64,000 nucleotides of DNA from Rossellomorea aquimaris (lineage in GTDB: Bacteria > Bacillota > Bacilli > Bacillales > Bacillaceae_B). A program made the position numbers and the translations under genes. The stretch is taken from the NCBI RefSeq assembly GCF_035590735.1, contig NZ_CP141595.1, positions 2,823,001 to 2,887,000 on the forward strand. Direction: 5' to 3'. This document shows, in pieces, positions 27,988 to 36,990 of the stretch. Numbering within the stretch: the first letter of the stretch is position 1; each line of letters begins with the position of its first letter. The notes under the pieces are model-generated. The model saw only the letters and a program-made list of their open reading frames with translations. It was not told the DNA's origin and made no database searches.

Positions 27988-28680
27988 CTATGCTTGCTTC
28001 ACTGTTCTTCTTTCAATGCGTTTTTCCTGGTCTGCCTGAATAAGTCGCTGCACGTAGATGCTTGGGGTATGCACTTCATTCGGATTGATTTCTCCGATTT
28101 CAACAAGTTCTTCTACTTCGGCAATCGTCACTTTTCCTGCAGCCGCGATCATCGGGTTAAAGTTTTGAGCCGTTTTGTTGTAGATCAGATTCCCCATCTT
28201 ATCGGCCTTCCACGCTCGAACAAGGGAAAAGTCTGCCGTATAGGCTTCTTCCAGCAAGTATTCTTTTCCATTAAATGTGCGTGTTTCTTTTCCTTCGGCC
28301 ACCGGTGTCCCGACTCCTGCAGGCGTATAGAAGGCAGGAATCCCAGCTCCCCCGGCACGGATCTTCTCTGCAAGCGTACCTTGAGGAACCAATTCCACTT
28401 CCAGTTCACCAGATAATACCTGTCTTTCAAATTCTTTGTTTTCCCCGACATAGGAGCCAATCATTTTATCAATCTGCTTATTTTTCAATAATAAACCTAA
28501 GCCCCAGTCGTCTACCCCACAGTTATTGGAAATGACGGTCAGGTTTTTCACACCTTTTTCTACAAGGGCAAGAATGAGTTTTTCAGGAATCCCGCACAAG
28601 CCGAATCCTCCAACCATTAAAGTGGCTCCATCGTGGATGTCTGCTACCGCTTCGTCATATGAAGTGTATACTTCTTTCAT
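27988..28680 (-). CDS. scoA: 3-oxoacid CoA-transferase, subunit A
   Basis: Alpha subunit, 230 aa, with the CoA-transferase family I motif [13 protein letters not shown] (about 23-35) and [28 protein letters not shown] (about 109-124) is the second family signature. AAGGAGG precedes the ATG. Middle gene of the operon thiolase-scoA-scoB. Confidence 0.93.
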   Translation of the reverse strand: MKEVYTSYDEAVADIHDGATLMVGGFGLCGIPEKLILALVEKGVKNLTVISNNCGVDDWGLGLLLKNKQIDKMIGSYVGENKEFERQVLSGELEVELVPQGTLAEKIRAGGAGIPAFYTPAGVGTPVAEGKETRTFNGKEYLLEEAYTADFSLVRAWKADKMGNLIYNKTAQNFNPMIAAAGKVTIAEVEELVEIGEINPNEVHTPSIYVQRLIQADQEKRIERRTVKQA

Positions 28681-28715
28681 TGTATTCCCTCCTTGAATGT
28701 GGATCTTTCAATTCC

Positions 28716-29903
28716 TTATTTATGAAGTTCAACGACTGTTGCTACTCCCTGGCCGCCGCCGATACAAAGGGTAGCCAGTCCGTTTTGTACGCCTCTTTTC
28801 TTCATTTCATGAATCAGGGTCACCAGAATCCGAGTGCCGCTGGCTCCTATCGGGTGACCTAACGCAATGGCTCCGCCATTTACGTTAAGAGTATCCTTTT
28901 TGAATTGAAGTTCTTTATCCACCGCTAATGATTGGGCAGCAAATGCTTCATTGGCTTCAATTAATTCCATATCTTCAATCGTCAGCTTTGTTTTTTCCAA
29001 TACTTTTTTAACGGCTGCAACAGGGCCGATCCCCATAACGCTCGGATCAACACCGGCATTGGCATTCCCTTTGATCGTCACTAGAGGCGTGATGCCCAGT
29101 TCGTCGGCTTTCTTCCTCGACATGACGACCACTGCAGCGGCTCCATCATTGATGCCCGATGCATTTCCGGCTGTTACAGTGCCCTCTTTTTTGAAGGCTG
29201 CGCGAAGGCCGGAAAGTTTCTCGGCAGTCGACCCTTTACGAGGAAATTCATCCTGGTTGAATACAACAGGGTCTCCTTTTCGCTGCGGGATATGTACCGG
29301 GACGATTTCATCTTCAAATCGGCCGGATTCAATCGCAGCAGCTGCCTTTTGCTGGCTCCAGGCCGCAAATTCGTCCTGCTCTTCACGTGTAAGGGAATAG
29401 CGGTCGCAAAGATTTTCTGCCGTTACGCCCATATGATAATCATTAAAGGCACACCATAAGCCGTCGGAAATCATGCTGTCGACTACTTTCTGGTCTCCCA
29501 TTTTGTATCCTTCTCTCGCTCCTTTTAGTAAATATGGAGCCTGACTCATATTTTCCATTCCACCTGCAACGATGATATCCGCATCCCCTGCAAGGATGGC
29601 CTGCGTTGCCAAATGGACCGTTTTTAATCCTGATCCACACACTTTGTTTATGGTCATGGCAGGCACATGCTCAGGGAGTCCCGCTTTGAGGGATGCTTGA
29701 CGAGCCGGATTTTGACCTAATCCTGCCTGCAATACATTCCCCATGATTACTTCATCTACATCACTTGCATTTAAACCAGCCTTCTCTAAGGCATCTTTAA
29801 TGACAATCGCTCCAAGTTCCGGAGCTGAAATGCCTTTTAAAGATCCGTTAAAGCTTCCGATGGCTGTGCGCACTGCGCTCACAATGACGACTTCATTCGA
29901 CAT
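28716..29903 (-). CDS. Acetyl-CoA C-acetyltransferase (thiolase)
   Basis: Biosynthetic/degradative thiolase, 395 aa. Active-site cysteine in [14 protein letters not shown] (about 88), His in [14 protein letters not shown] (about 350), and second Cys in CIGGGQG (about 381). With the CoA-transferase it converts acetoacetyl-CoA to two acetyl-CoA. First gene of its operon, divergent from HMG-CoA lyase. Which B. subtilis thiolase it matches (mmgA or yhfS) cannot be told by eye. Confidence 0.92.
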   Translation of the reverse strand: MSNEVVIVSAVRTAIGSFNGSLKGISAPELGAIVIKDALEKAGLNASDVDEVIMGNVLQAGLGQNPARQASLKAGLPEHVPAMTINKVCGSGLKTVHLATQAILAGDADIIVAGGMENMSQAPYLLKGAREGYKMGDQKVVDSMISDGLWCAFNDYHMGVTAENLCDRYSLTREEQDEFAAWSQQKAAAAIESGRFEDEIVPVHIPQRKGDPVVFNQDEFPRKGSTAEKLSGLRAAFKKEGTVTAGNASGINDGAAAVVVMSRKKADELGITPLVTIKGNANAGVDPSVMGIGPVAAVKKVLEKTKLTIEDMELIEANEAFAAQSLAVDKELQFKKDTLNVNGGAIALGHPIGASGTRILVTLIHEMKKRGVQNGLATLCIGGGQGVATVVELHK

Positions 29904-29984
29904 CTTTCTTCCTCCCTTTCTCTTCTGACTGATTAGTTTGCCTACGACTAACCTTTAAAAACAGTTCCACTTAAACTCATTCTA

Positions 29985-29998
29985 TGTAAGCGGTTAAA
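29985..29998. promoter_or_regulatory. Possible cre site in the divergent thiolase/HMG-CoA lyase promoter region
   Basis: TGTAAGCGGTTAAA matches the CcpA cre pattern except at two positions. It sits in the 173-base gap between the two divergent transcription units. Confidence 0.4.
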
Positions 29999-30009
29999 TT
30001 CCTCTAAAT

Positions 30010-30039
30010 TTGTCAAAAAATTTTTATATTGATTTATAT
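30010..30039 (+). promoter_or_regulatory. SigA-type promoter of HMG-CoA lyase
   Basis: TTGTCA, 18 bases, TTATAT, about 37 bases before the start codon. Confidence 0.5.
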
Positions 30040-30076
30040 GTCGAAATTTTCTTAAAATGAAAGAGGGAGGGAAAAT

Positions 30077-30979
30077 ATGAATTTACCTAAAAAAGCAACG
30101 ATTATTGAAGTAGGTCCGAGAGACGGATTACAAAACGAGAAGAACTTTGTTCCGACTGATGTAAAAAAAGAGTTTATCCTTCGGCTGAAGCAATCAGGGA
30201 TCAGGGAAATGGAGCTTACTTCGTTTGTATCTCCCAAATGGGTTCCCCAGATGAAGGATGCGAGTGATATTGTCGACTCCTGCATGACGATTGATTCAAG
30301 AGATATCGTTCTCGCACCCAATAAAAGGGGAATCGAGCGGGTATATGAAACGGGCTGTCGATCAGTGGCCGTATTCGTAGGTGTAAGCAATACGTTTAAT
30401 CAGAAAAACATTAATAAAACGACAGATGAAGCTCTTGAAGGCTTGGCCCCCCTGATTTCAGATTTAAAGGAGCGGGGTTACTTCGTGAGAGCTTGTATCT
30501 CCACCGCATTCTACTGTCCATATGAAGGGAAGATCTTACCAGAGGATACTCTTTCTCTTTGTGAGGAATTTGTTTCATTGGGCGTGGATGAATTGAGCGT
30601 CGCTGATACGATAGGAAGGGCTAATCCATCTGAAGCATATCATCTCTTTGCGTTACTGAAACAGGAATTGCCCCACACATTACTGACAGCGCATTTCCAT
30701 GACACACGTAAGATGGCACTTGCTAATATCCTTGCGTCGCTTCAAGCGGGAGTTGACCGCTTTGACACCTCTGCAGGCGGACTTGGAGGCTGTCCTTTCG
30801 CCCCGGGTGCAACAGGGAATGTAGCAACTGAGGATGTTGTATATATGTTAGAAGAAATGGGAATCTCCACAGGAATTGATTTAGGGAAACTGGCCCATGC
30901 CATCGGGCTGGTGAAGCCCCATGTGAGCCGCCCCATCGAAAGCGGTTACTACCGCCTGTATGAAATGAATCAATCATGA
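30077..30979 (+). CDS. Hydroxymethylglutaryl-CoA lyase
   Basis: Splits HMG-CoA to acetoacetate and acetyl-CoA, the end of leucine catabolism. 300 aa, TIM barrel of the DRE metallolyase family: EVGPRDGLQNE (about 11-21), metal-binding HFHD (about 204) and the C-terminal active-site loop GGLGGCPFAPGATGN (about 234-248) with its cysteine. Similar to B. subtilis YngG, but not beside other yng genes. Divergent from the thiolase-CoA-transferase operon, which would consume its acetoacetate. GGGAGGG precedes the ATG. Confidence 0.93.
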   Translation: MNLPKKATIIEVGPRDGLQNEKNFVPTDVKKEFILRLKQSGIREMELTSFVSPKWVPQMKDASDIVDSCMTIDSRDIVLAPNKRGIERVYETGCRSVAVFVGVSNTFNQKNINKTTDEALEGLAPLISDLKERGYFVRACISTAFYCPYEGKILPEDTLSLCEEFVSLGVDELSVADTIGRANPSEAYHLFALLKQELPHTLLTAHFHDTRKMALANILASLQAGVDRFDTSAGGLGGCPFAPGATGNVATEDVVYMLEEMGISTGIDLGKLAHAIGLVKPHVSRPIESGYYRLYEMNQS

Positions 30980-31007
30980 ATACCTTCCTTCTCCTTCGAG
31001 CATTCTA
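30977..31007 (+). promoter_or_regulatory. SigG-type promoter of the SASP-like gene
   Basis: TGAATA (30977-30982), 18 bases, CATTCTA (31001-31007): a perfect SigG match in both boxes and spacing, overlapping the HMG-CoA lyase stop codon and 31 bases before the next small gene. Confidence 0.7.
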
Positions 31008-31038
31008 AACTAGATAAAACTTGAAGGAGATGAGCTCA

Positions 31039-31170
31039 ATGAGTCAAAAACGCGACAAAGGCTTCAGTCAAAAGGGCAAACCTAACTCAGATACGGTTTC
31101 TAATCCGATGGCTAAGGAAGAACTTGAAAAAGCCATTCATCCTACTAAAGGGCAAAATGCTAAATCGTAA
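31039..31170 (+). CDS. Putative small acid-soluble spore protein (SspL-like)
   Basis: A 43-aa hydrophilic product starting MSQKRDKGFSQKGKPNSD, rich in K, S, N and Q, without cysteine or a hydrophobic stretch. Composition and the KDKG...EELEKA pattern recall minor SASPs such as SspL, but the match is loose. AAGGAGATGA lies before the ATG. The exact SigG promoter upstream is the main support for a forespore role. It is followed by its own terminator, so it is a one-gene unit. Confidence 0.65.
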   Translation: MSQKRDKGFSQKGKPNSDTVSNPMAKEELEKAIHPTKGQNAKS

Positions 31171-31185
31171 ATATCCATTCATGAG

Positions 31186-31215
31186 AGTGTCTCTTCACTG
31201 GGACACTTTTTCTTT
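31186..31215 (+). terminator. Terminator of the SASP-like gene
   Basis: AGTGTC/GACACT stem with a ten-base loop followed by TTTTTCTTT, 16 bases after the stop. Confidence 0.75.
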
Positions 31216-31297
31216 GTATTCCCCTGTTCAAAAATTCCTCTTTTTTCCTCCTTTTGCTACAATATGAGTAAGAATGATTTTTCTTTGAGGTGATGAA

Positions 31298-32224
31298 ATG
31301 AGAAAAAAACTTGCCATCCTTGGCGGTACCCTTTCGTCCATAGGTCTGCTTGGGATTTATATTACGAATCGTTTTATGTATTTACCGAAAAAAGGAGATG
31401 ACTTTATCCGGTCACGTGAAACAGGATCGACCAGGCTGATAGAAGAGGATTATGATTCCCTTCCTAAAGAAGAGGTGCTGATCCCTTCACAATACGGATA
31501 TGACATTAAAGCGATTTTTGTGAAGCCTCACCCCCATAAAAAATTCATGATCTTTTCCCACGGTGTGACAGAAAATAAATGGAATTCGATCAAGTATATG
31601 AACCTTTTCATTAAACAGGGATTCAATGCCGTGATTTATGATCATCGCCGCCATGGGGAGTCCGGCGGGAAGACGACAAGTTACGGATATTTTGAGAAAT
31701 ATGATTTAAAGGCTGTTGTGGATGAGTTGATCCGTCGTGAAGGGGACGACGTGTTCTTTGGAATCCATGGTGAATCGATGGGGGCTGCGACTCTCCTTCT
31801 ATACGCCGGCAGTCTGGAAGATCGGGCAGATTTTTATATTGCCGATTGCCCTTTTTCCGACTTTGGTGAACAGCTCGCCTATCGTATGAGCGTAGAAGCG
31901 AAGATGCCGGCTAAATTTCTCCTTCCCCTCGTTGGCGGCACACTAAAGCTGCGACAAGGGTACACATTAAAGGATTTATCACCAATATCGGTTGTTCAAA
32001 ACATCAGAAAACCCGTGTTATTTATCCACAGCACAAATGATGACTTTATCCTTCCTCAAATGACGAAGGATTTATTTGAAAAAAAACAGGGACCCAAAGA
32101 GTTGTTTCTCGATTTCCGGGGAACTCATGCTCAATCGTATAATGATAACCCTGAGGAATATGAACAAGTGATTCAACGGTTTCTTCATCAATTTGTATTA
32201 AATGAAAGGGATGATGTCTCTTGA
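31298..32224 (+). CDS. yqkD: YqkD-like alpha/beta hydrolase
   Basis: Alpha/beta hydrolase, 308 aa, with an N-terminal membrane anchor (about 5-25). Nucleophile Ser in GIHGESMGAATLL (about 160), Asp in STNDDFILP and His in GTHAQSY (about 286). Typical of the cytoplasmic-membrane-anchored FrsA/YqkD group. GAGGTGA before ATG. The last codon overlaps the start of the kinase gene, so the two are coupled. Substrate unknown. Confidence 0.88.
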   Translation: MRKKLAILGGTLSSIGLLGIYITNRFMYLPKKGDDFIRSRETGSTRLIEEDYDSLPKEEVLIPSQYGYDIKAIFVKPHPHKKFMIFSHGVTENKWNSIKYMNLFIKQGFNAVIYDHRRHGESGGKTTSYGYFEKYDLKAVVDELIRREGDDVFFGIHGESMGAATLLLYAGSLEDRADFYIADCPFSDFGEQLAYRMSVEAKMPAKFLLPLVGGTLKLRQGYTLKDLSPISVVQNIRKPVLFIHSTNDDFILPQMTKDLFEKKQGPKELFLDFRGTHAQSYNDNPEEYEQVIQRFLHQFVLNERDDVS

Positions 32225-33126
32225 TTCCAACTGATTTCAGGTCAAAAATGCAAACCATGTACGGGGAATCGGGTGAAGGATGGATTTCAAACGTGGAAGA
32301 ACTCTTGGTGATTTTGGAAGAAAGGCTCCGCTTAACCTATGGAGAGCCCTTTTCATTAAGCTACAATTTTGTTGTTCCTGTCCGAATTGGTCTTGAACGG
32401 GCTGCGGTCTTAAAGATCGGGTACCCGAACAACGACTTCTCAAATGAGTTTCATGCTCTTCAAGATTTTCAAGGAAGGGGCATGGTGGAAGCCCTCGATT
32501 TTAATAAGGAGGAGGGATGGATTCTTTTAGATCGCCTGGCACCGGGAATCTCCCTTCACTCCGTTGAGGATGAAGAAGAGGTCCTGCAGGTGTTTGCCCA
32601 TGTTGCTCACCGTTTATGGCATAAACCTGTCAGCCACCATCCCTACCCTACCGTTCAGTCCTGGTCAAAAGGAATTCGGCGCCTGCGGGAAAGATTCAAT
32701 GGAGGAAGTGGACCCATACCTGCAGATCTCCTCTTAAAAGCTGAAACCCTCTTTCCTGAGTTGCTCAGTACTTCCACCGATTTCTTTCTTCTACACGGTG
32801 ATTTACATCACGGGAACATTCTCTACTCGGAATCTTCGGGTTGGACGGCCATTGATCCCAAGGGGCTTATCGGTGAGAGAGAATATGACTGCATTCAGTT
32901 TACATTAAATGAATGGAGTAAATGGGATATTCCACTAGAGCTGCTTCGATACAGAATCAAAACAATGTCCTCACTACTTTCCCTTTCTTATGAACGGTTG
33001 ATTCGTTACGGGTTATGTCATTCGGTTTTATCTGCGTGCTGGTCTGTAGAGGACGGGATGGACGGGTGGAAGACAGGGGTTTCAGTTGCCCGGTTGTTTG
33101 AGGAATTGGTGAATGAATTAGATTAG
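32221..33126 (+). CDS. Aminoglycoside/hydroxyurea-type phosphotransferase
   Basis: Kinase-fold protein, 301 aa, resembling the family of streptomycin 6-phosphotransferase and hydroxyurea kinases (PF04655 type). Catalytic loop LHGDLHHGNIL (about 195-205) and metal-binding IDPKG (about 218-222) are intact; the nucleotide lysine is likely in AAVLKIGYP. TTG start at 32221 overlaps the yqkD stop (TTGA); ATG at 32248 is an alternative. Whether it confers any drug resistance cannot be said; chromosomal members often have unknown substrates. Confidence 0.82.
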   Translation: MIPTDFRSKMQTMYGESGEGWISNVEELLVILEERLRLTYGEPFSLSYNFVVPVRIGLERAAVLKIGYPNNDFSNEFHALQDFQGRGMVEALDFNKEEGWILLDRLAPGISLHSVEDEEEVLQVFAHVAHRLWHKPVSHHPYPTVQSWSKGIRRLRERFNGGSGPIPADLLLKAETLFPELLSTSTDFFLLHGDLHHGNILYSESSGWTAIDPKGLIGEREYDCIQFTLNEWSKWDIPLELLRYRIKTMSSLLSLSYERLIRYGLCHSVLSACWSVEDGMDGWKTGVSVARLFEELVNELD

Positions 33127-33176
33127 TATCTATACAACCATTTAACGTTGCAACATCCATCCCGATACATAATTTT

Positions 33177-33218
33177 AAAAAGCCTCGGATCTCGGATGTA
33201 CTGAGATCTGAGGCTTTT
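33177..33218. terminator. Bidirectional terminator
   Basis: AAAAAGCCTC-GATCTC ... GAGATC-GAGGCTTTT hairpin between the convergent kinase gene and yqkB. Confidence 0.85.
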
Positions 33219-33222
33219 ATTT

Positions 33223-33555
33223 TTATTCACCCGGAAACATCAGAAAGTTCATTCTCCCATTTATGATCTGCCCGGGGCTTTTTAATTGAAACGTGTTACT
33301 TTGTGAAGAAAAGTCAATTTTCAGGTCTTCATCAAGAAATACCACTTTAGATTTTTCTACCAGGATCGGATAGCTATTGGTTTCAATCGTTATATCTTCC
33401 CCTTCTTCAGGTTCATGTACAAACCATAAAGTAGGAATTCCACTTACGACACAGCCACACCCCTCTGTATCATACTTTAATTTCAGGTATCCGGTTTGAT
33501 TATCTATTTTACCTTGAATCTTTTGGGTTGCTTCATTCGTTAATTCAATCTTCAT
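33223..33555 (-). CDS. yqkB: YqkB-like HesB/IscA-family protein
   Basis: Small HesB-like protein, 110 aa. The family pattern CGCVVSGIPTLW (about 33-44) holds two cysteines, but the C-terminal CxC of true IscA/SufA proteins is missing, so an Fe-S scaffold role is not assured. ATG at 33555 follows GGGAGG; 11 more codons upstream are open. Orthologue of B. subtilis YqkB by position. Confidence 0.82.
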   Translation of the reverse strand: MKIELTNEATQKIQGKIDNQTGYLKLKYDTEGCGCVVSGIPTLWFVHEPEEGEDITIETNSYPILVEKSKVVFLDEDLKIDFSSQSNTFQLKSPGQIINGRMNFLMFPGE

Positions 33556-33686
33556 TCTACGACCTCCCTTACTCCACCATATTATCACATTTCATTTGTT
33601 TCCTTTAGAATATTGCATTTTTCCTGTTTTCAATTTACTATCGATAAGGGGAATTCTTTTGTATTTTATAGAAAGGGTGGTTTTTC

Positions 33687-33902
33687 ATGGCAAAAGCTCA
33701 GATTAAAGTGAATGATAATGGTTCTTTTCGTGTAAGCGGGGACGTGGAACTGATTGATGCTGATGGAAATGTATTTCCAACGAAACAAGTGTTTACTCTT
33801 TGCCGTTGTGGTTTATCTACAAACATGCCGTTTTGTGACGCATCTCATAAAGGAAAATTCGAATCATGTGTGCGCGCAGAAAAAGTATTGGACGAAGAGT
33901 AA
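33687..33902 (+). CDS. CDGSH iron-sulfur domain protein
   Basis: A 71-aa protein with one CDGSH-type motif, CRCGLSTNMPFCDASH (about 36-51), where three Cys and one His bind a 2Fe-2S cluster. The glycine of CDGSH is alanine here, as in several bacterial members. GAAAGGGTGG before the ATG. Divergent from yqkB by about 130 bases. Likely redox or cluster-transfer role, otherwise unknown. Confidence 0.85.
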   Translation: MAKAQIKVNDNGSFRVSGDVELIDADGNVFPTKQVFTLCRCGLSTNMPFCDASHKGKFESCVRAEKVLDEE

Positions 33903-33910
33903 ATGGAATG

Positions 33911-33946
33911 AAAAGAGAGACTTCACCCTGGTGAAGTCTCTCTTTT
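33911..33946. terminator. Bidirectional terminator
   Basis: AAAAGAGAGACTTCAC/GTGAAGTCTCTCTTTT, a perfect 16-base stem with a four-base loop between convergent genes. Confidence 0.9.
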
Positions 33947-33956
33947 CATTGGGCTG

Positions 33957-34289
33957 TCAATCGAAAAAGCGAATGTCCACAATGCATGCAAGTGGAATAT
34001 AGTGTACGTCTTCGAACCTGTCTACGACGTGCAGCTTCCCATCCAGTGAGTCGACATGGTGAACGGTTCCAATCGATAATTGATGACGGTGCTTTACATA
34101 GTGAGTAATCGACACCAATTTCCCAAACTCCATCGCCTCTGCGACGACTTCATTCATCCTGTCCAGTTCCTGCTCGTCAAGTTCGACCCTCTTCTCGTGC
34201 GTATCTTCCTTTGCCCAATCCCTCAGTAATTTCACATGCTCCGGCAGCATCATAGATGTCCACTTGATTCTTCCCCGATCACGGATCAA
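33957..34289 (-). CDS. yqjX: YolD-like protein (YqjX)
   Basis: YolD-family protein, about 110 aa, that accompanies UvrX/YqjW polymerases in Bacillus. Typical N-terminus IRDRGRIKWTSMMLPEH and the later YVKHRHQLSIGTVHHVD. I prefer the TTG at 34289, 8 bases after AGGAGG, over the in-frame GTG at 34298, which is too close. It starts 21 bases after the polymerase stop, so it is in the same SOS operon. Proposed to help the polymerase; mechanism unknown. Confidence 0.85.
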   Translation of the reverse strand: MIRDRGRIKWTSMMLPEHVKLLRDWAKEDTHEKRVELDEQELDRMNEVVAEAMEFGKLVSITHYVKHRHQLSIGTVHHVDSLDGKLHVVDRFEDVHYIPLACIVDIRFFD

Positions 34290-34310
34290 TCCTCTCACCT
34301 CCTATATTTA

Positions 34311-35573
34311 TTACGATTTATGTCCACCCACGAGGCGGGCACGATGCCTTGCTGTTCCCGCTTCTGTATAGGATACGGCACGGAGCAGGGCGGCTGATCC
34401 ATATTTGTTTCGGATCCGGTCCACTACATACCCGAGTTCCCGTTTTTCCCATCGGTCAGGTTCGAATAATGAAATCTGCAGTGCTGCGTCCTCTACAATA
34501 TTAGAAAGGGCGATGTTGATTTTCCGTACGGTTTTCCCATTGTAGTTCTCTTCGAATAATTCCAGGCACACCCGGTAAAGCTCCATGGTAATATTGGTCG
34601 GTTCATCTATTGTCCTTGACCGTTGGAATCCACCACCGAATTCTTCGTGACTGTAACCGACGCCAAAGCTGACCGTCCTTCCTGCCTTTCGATGGGTACG
34701 GGCACGTCTGGCGACTTCTTCACACATTTCTAAAATGACTCGTTTGATTTCCTCTTTCTCCTTATAATCGCGCAGCAGGATCTGCCCCTTGCCAAAGCTG
34801 ATTTGACCATCCATGATCGGTGCTCCTATTTCAGATAAATCAACTCCCCATGCGTGGTAATAGAGCTGATTGCCCATAACGCCAAACTTGGCCTCCAGCT
34901 TCTCCAGGTCATACTGCGCCAATTGCCCGACAGAGAAAATGCCCATGCGATTGAGCGTTTTCTCCAAGCGTCCGCCAATCCCCCACATTTCACGTAAAGG
35001 CGATAACGGCCACAGCTTTTCCGGAACGTCTTGATAGCTCCATTCGGCAATCCCCTCTTTTTTTGCATCGAGATCCAGGCATAGCTTAGACAACAGCATA
35101 TTGGGACCGATGCCTATGGCGCAGGGAAGTTGAAACTCCCTTTCCATATCATCCTTGATTTTGCGGGCAATGGTCGTGGCATCCCCCCAAAGATTCGTCG
35201 CTCCATCAATCTTAATAAAACTTTCGTCCACGCTATACGTATGAATGGCATCTTTCGGTACGTAGCGATGGAATAACCGGGTCAATTCAGTCGAGATCCT
35301 GACATACGTAGCCATTTTTGGCTCTACAAGCCGGATGCGCGGATCCTTTGGGATTTCAAACATCCGCGCGCCCGTTTTGATCCCAAAGTCCTTCTTCAGC
35401 CTCGGTGATGCCGCTAACACAATACTTCCCTGGCGGTCCTTATCCCCTACTACGGCCAAATGGCATTCGAGGGGATCGAGCCCCAGCATGACAGCCGAAC
35501 AGCTAGCATAAAAGCTCTTCATATCGATGCACAGAATCTTATGGTGTGGCAGCACACTGTAATCGACAGTCAT
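34311..35573 (-). CDS. yqjW: Y-family DNA polymerase (PolY2/YqjW, UvrX type)
   Basis: Error-prone translesion polymerase, 420 aa. Metal-binding residues in ILCIDMKSFYASC (about 15-27) and TYSVDESFIKIDG (about 108-120); little-finger domain from about 240. A QISLFEP stretch near 385 could be the beta-clamp motif. ATG at 35573 has GGAGG 8 bases upstream; 29 further codons upstream cross the LexA box and are not coding. First gene of polY2-yqjX. Confidence 0.93.
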   Translation of the reverse strand: MTVDYSVLPHHKILCIDMKSFYASCSAVMLGLDPLECHLAVVGDKDRQGSIVLAASPRLKKDFGIKTGARMFEIPKDPRIRLVEPKMATYVRISTELTRLFHRYVPKDAIHTYSVDESFIKIDGATNLWGDATTIARKIKDDMEREFQLPCAIGIGPNMLLSKLCLDLDAKKEGIAEWSYQDVPEKLWPLSPLREMWGIGGRLEKTLNRMGIFSVGQLAQYDLEKLEAKFGVMGNQLYYHAWGVDLSEIGAPIMDGQISFGKGQILLRDYKEKEEIKRVILEMCEEVARRARTHRKAGRTVSFGVGYSHEEFGGGFQRSRTIDEPTNITMELYRVCLELFEENYNGKTVRKINIALSNIVEDAALQISLFEPDRWEKRELGYVVDRIRNKYGSAALLRAVSYTEAGTARHRARLVGGHKS

Positions 35574-35600
35574 ATATCCGTCCTCCATTTTACCTAAAAT

Positions 35601-35614
35601 AGAACAAACGTTCT
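35601..35614 (-). promoter_or_regulatory. LexA (SOS) box of polY2-yqjX
   Basis: AGAACAAACGTTCT contains GAAC-4-GTTC, the core of the Bacillus SOS box (CGAACRNRYGTTYG), 28 bases before the start. The GTATAGT/TATATA sequence beyond supplies a likely promoter. Confidence 0.8.
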
Positions 35615-35691
35615 TATATAGTATAGTTATGATTCTATACGAATATACGTTCCCTTTCAACTAAAATTAATGGAAATAGAGAGAATAACAA

Positions 35692-36098
35692 GAAAAGCGG
35701 AGGCGGCTTGGTCAGGCCCGACAAGCATAAGATGAATTGACCGGAAAGGCGTTCTTTGCCTTTTTGGTCAATTTAGCTTATGACCTCGAGGGACTAGCCG
35801 CCGGAGCTGGACATCGAGAAAAGCGGAAGGGGCTCGCCCTGGGGCGACAAGCATAAGACGAGTCACCCGGAAAGGCGCTCTTTGCCTTTTTGGGTGACTT
35901 GGCTTATGACCTCGAGCCCCAAGCCCCTGGAGCTGGACATCGAGAAAAGCGGAAGGGGCTCGCCCTGGGGCGACAAGCATAAGACGAGTCACCCGGAAAG
36001 GCGCTCTTTGCCTTTTTAGGTGACTTGGCTTATGACCTCGAGCCCCAAGCCCCTGGAGCTGGACATCAAGAAAAAAGGAGGCGGCTTGGATAGGCCGA
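35692..36098. repeat. Tandem 126-bp hairpin repeats, locus 1
   Basis: Units begin GAAAAGCGG at 35692, 35818 and 35944, with a partial fourth at 36070: exact 126-base spacing. Each folds end to end: outer stem near both ends, then CATAAG/CTTATG, then a variable stem, then AAAGGC/GCCTTT at the tip. Stem bases change in pairs: unit 1 has GGCGGCT/AGCCGCC and TTGACC/GGTCAA, unit 2 has AGGGGCT/AGCCCCT and GTCACCC/GGGTGAC. They fill the gap between the polY2 promoter and gdh. An open frame through them reflects repetition, not a gene. Confidence 0.85.
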
Positions 36099-36143
36099 TC
36101 ATCAACTATAGTGGAGTAAGAATGCTTATACTCATCACACAAT

Positions 36144-36175
36144 AAAAAGAGCCAACATCACATCATGATGTTGGC
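36144..36175 (-). terminator. Terminator of glcU-gdh
   Basis: GCCAACATCA/TGATGTTGGC hairpin on the minus strand followed by TCTTTTTATT, 17 bases after the gdh stop. Confidence 0.85.
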
Positions 36176-36192
36176 CTATTCCTATACATACA

Positions 36193-36990
<798 letters not shown>

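Noticed and set aside
35692..36098. CRISPR array
   Set aside because: Units are 126 bases, contiguous, without unique spacers, and no cas genes are present.
35768..36142. 124-codon minus-strand frame with internal protein repeats
   Set aside because: It is a reading of the 126-bp tandem repeats (126 is a multiple of 3, so the frame stays open). The repeats are better explained by folded nucleic acid with paired base changes.
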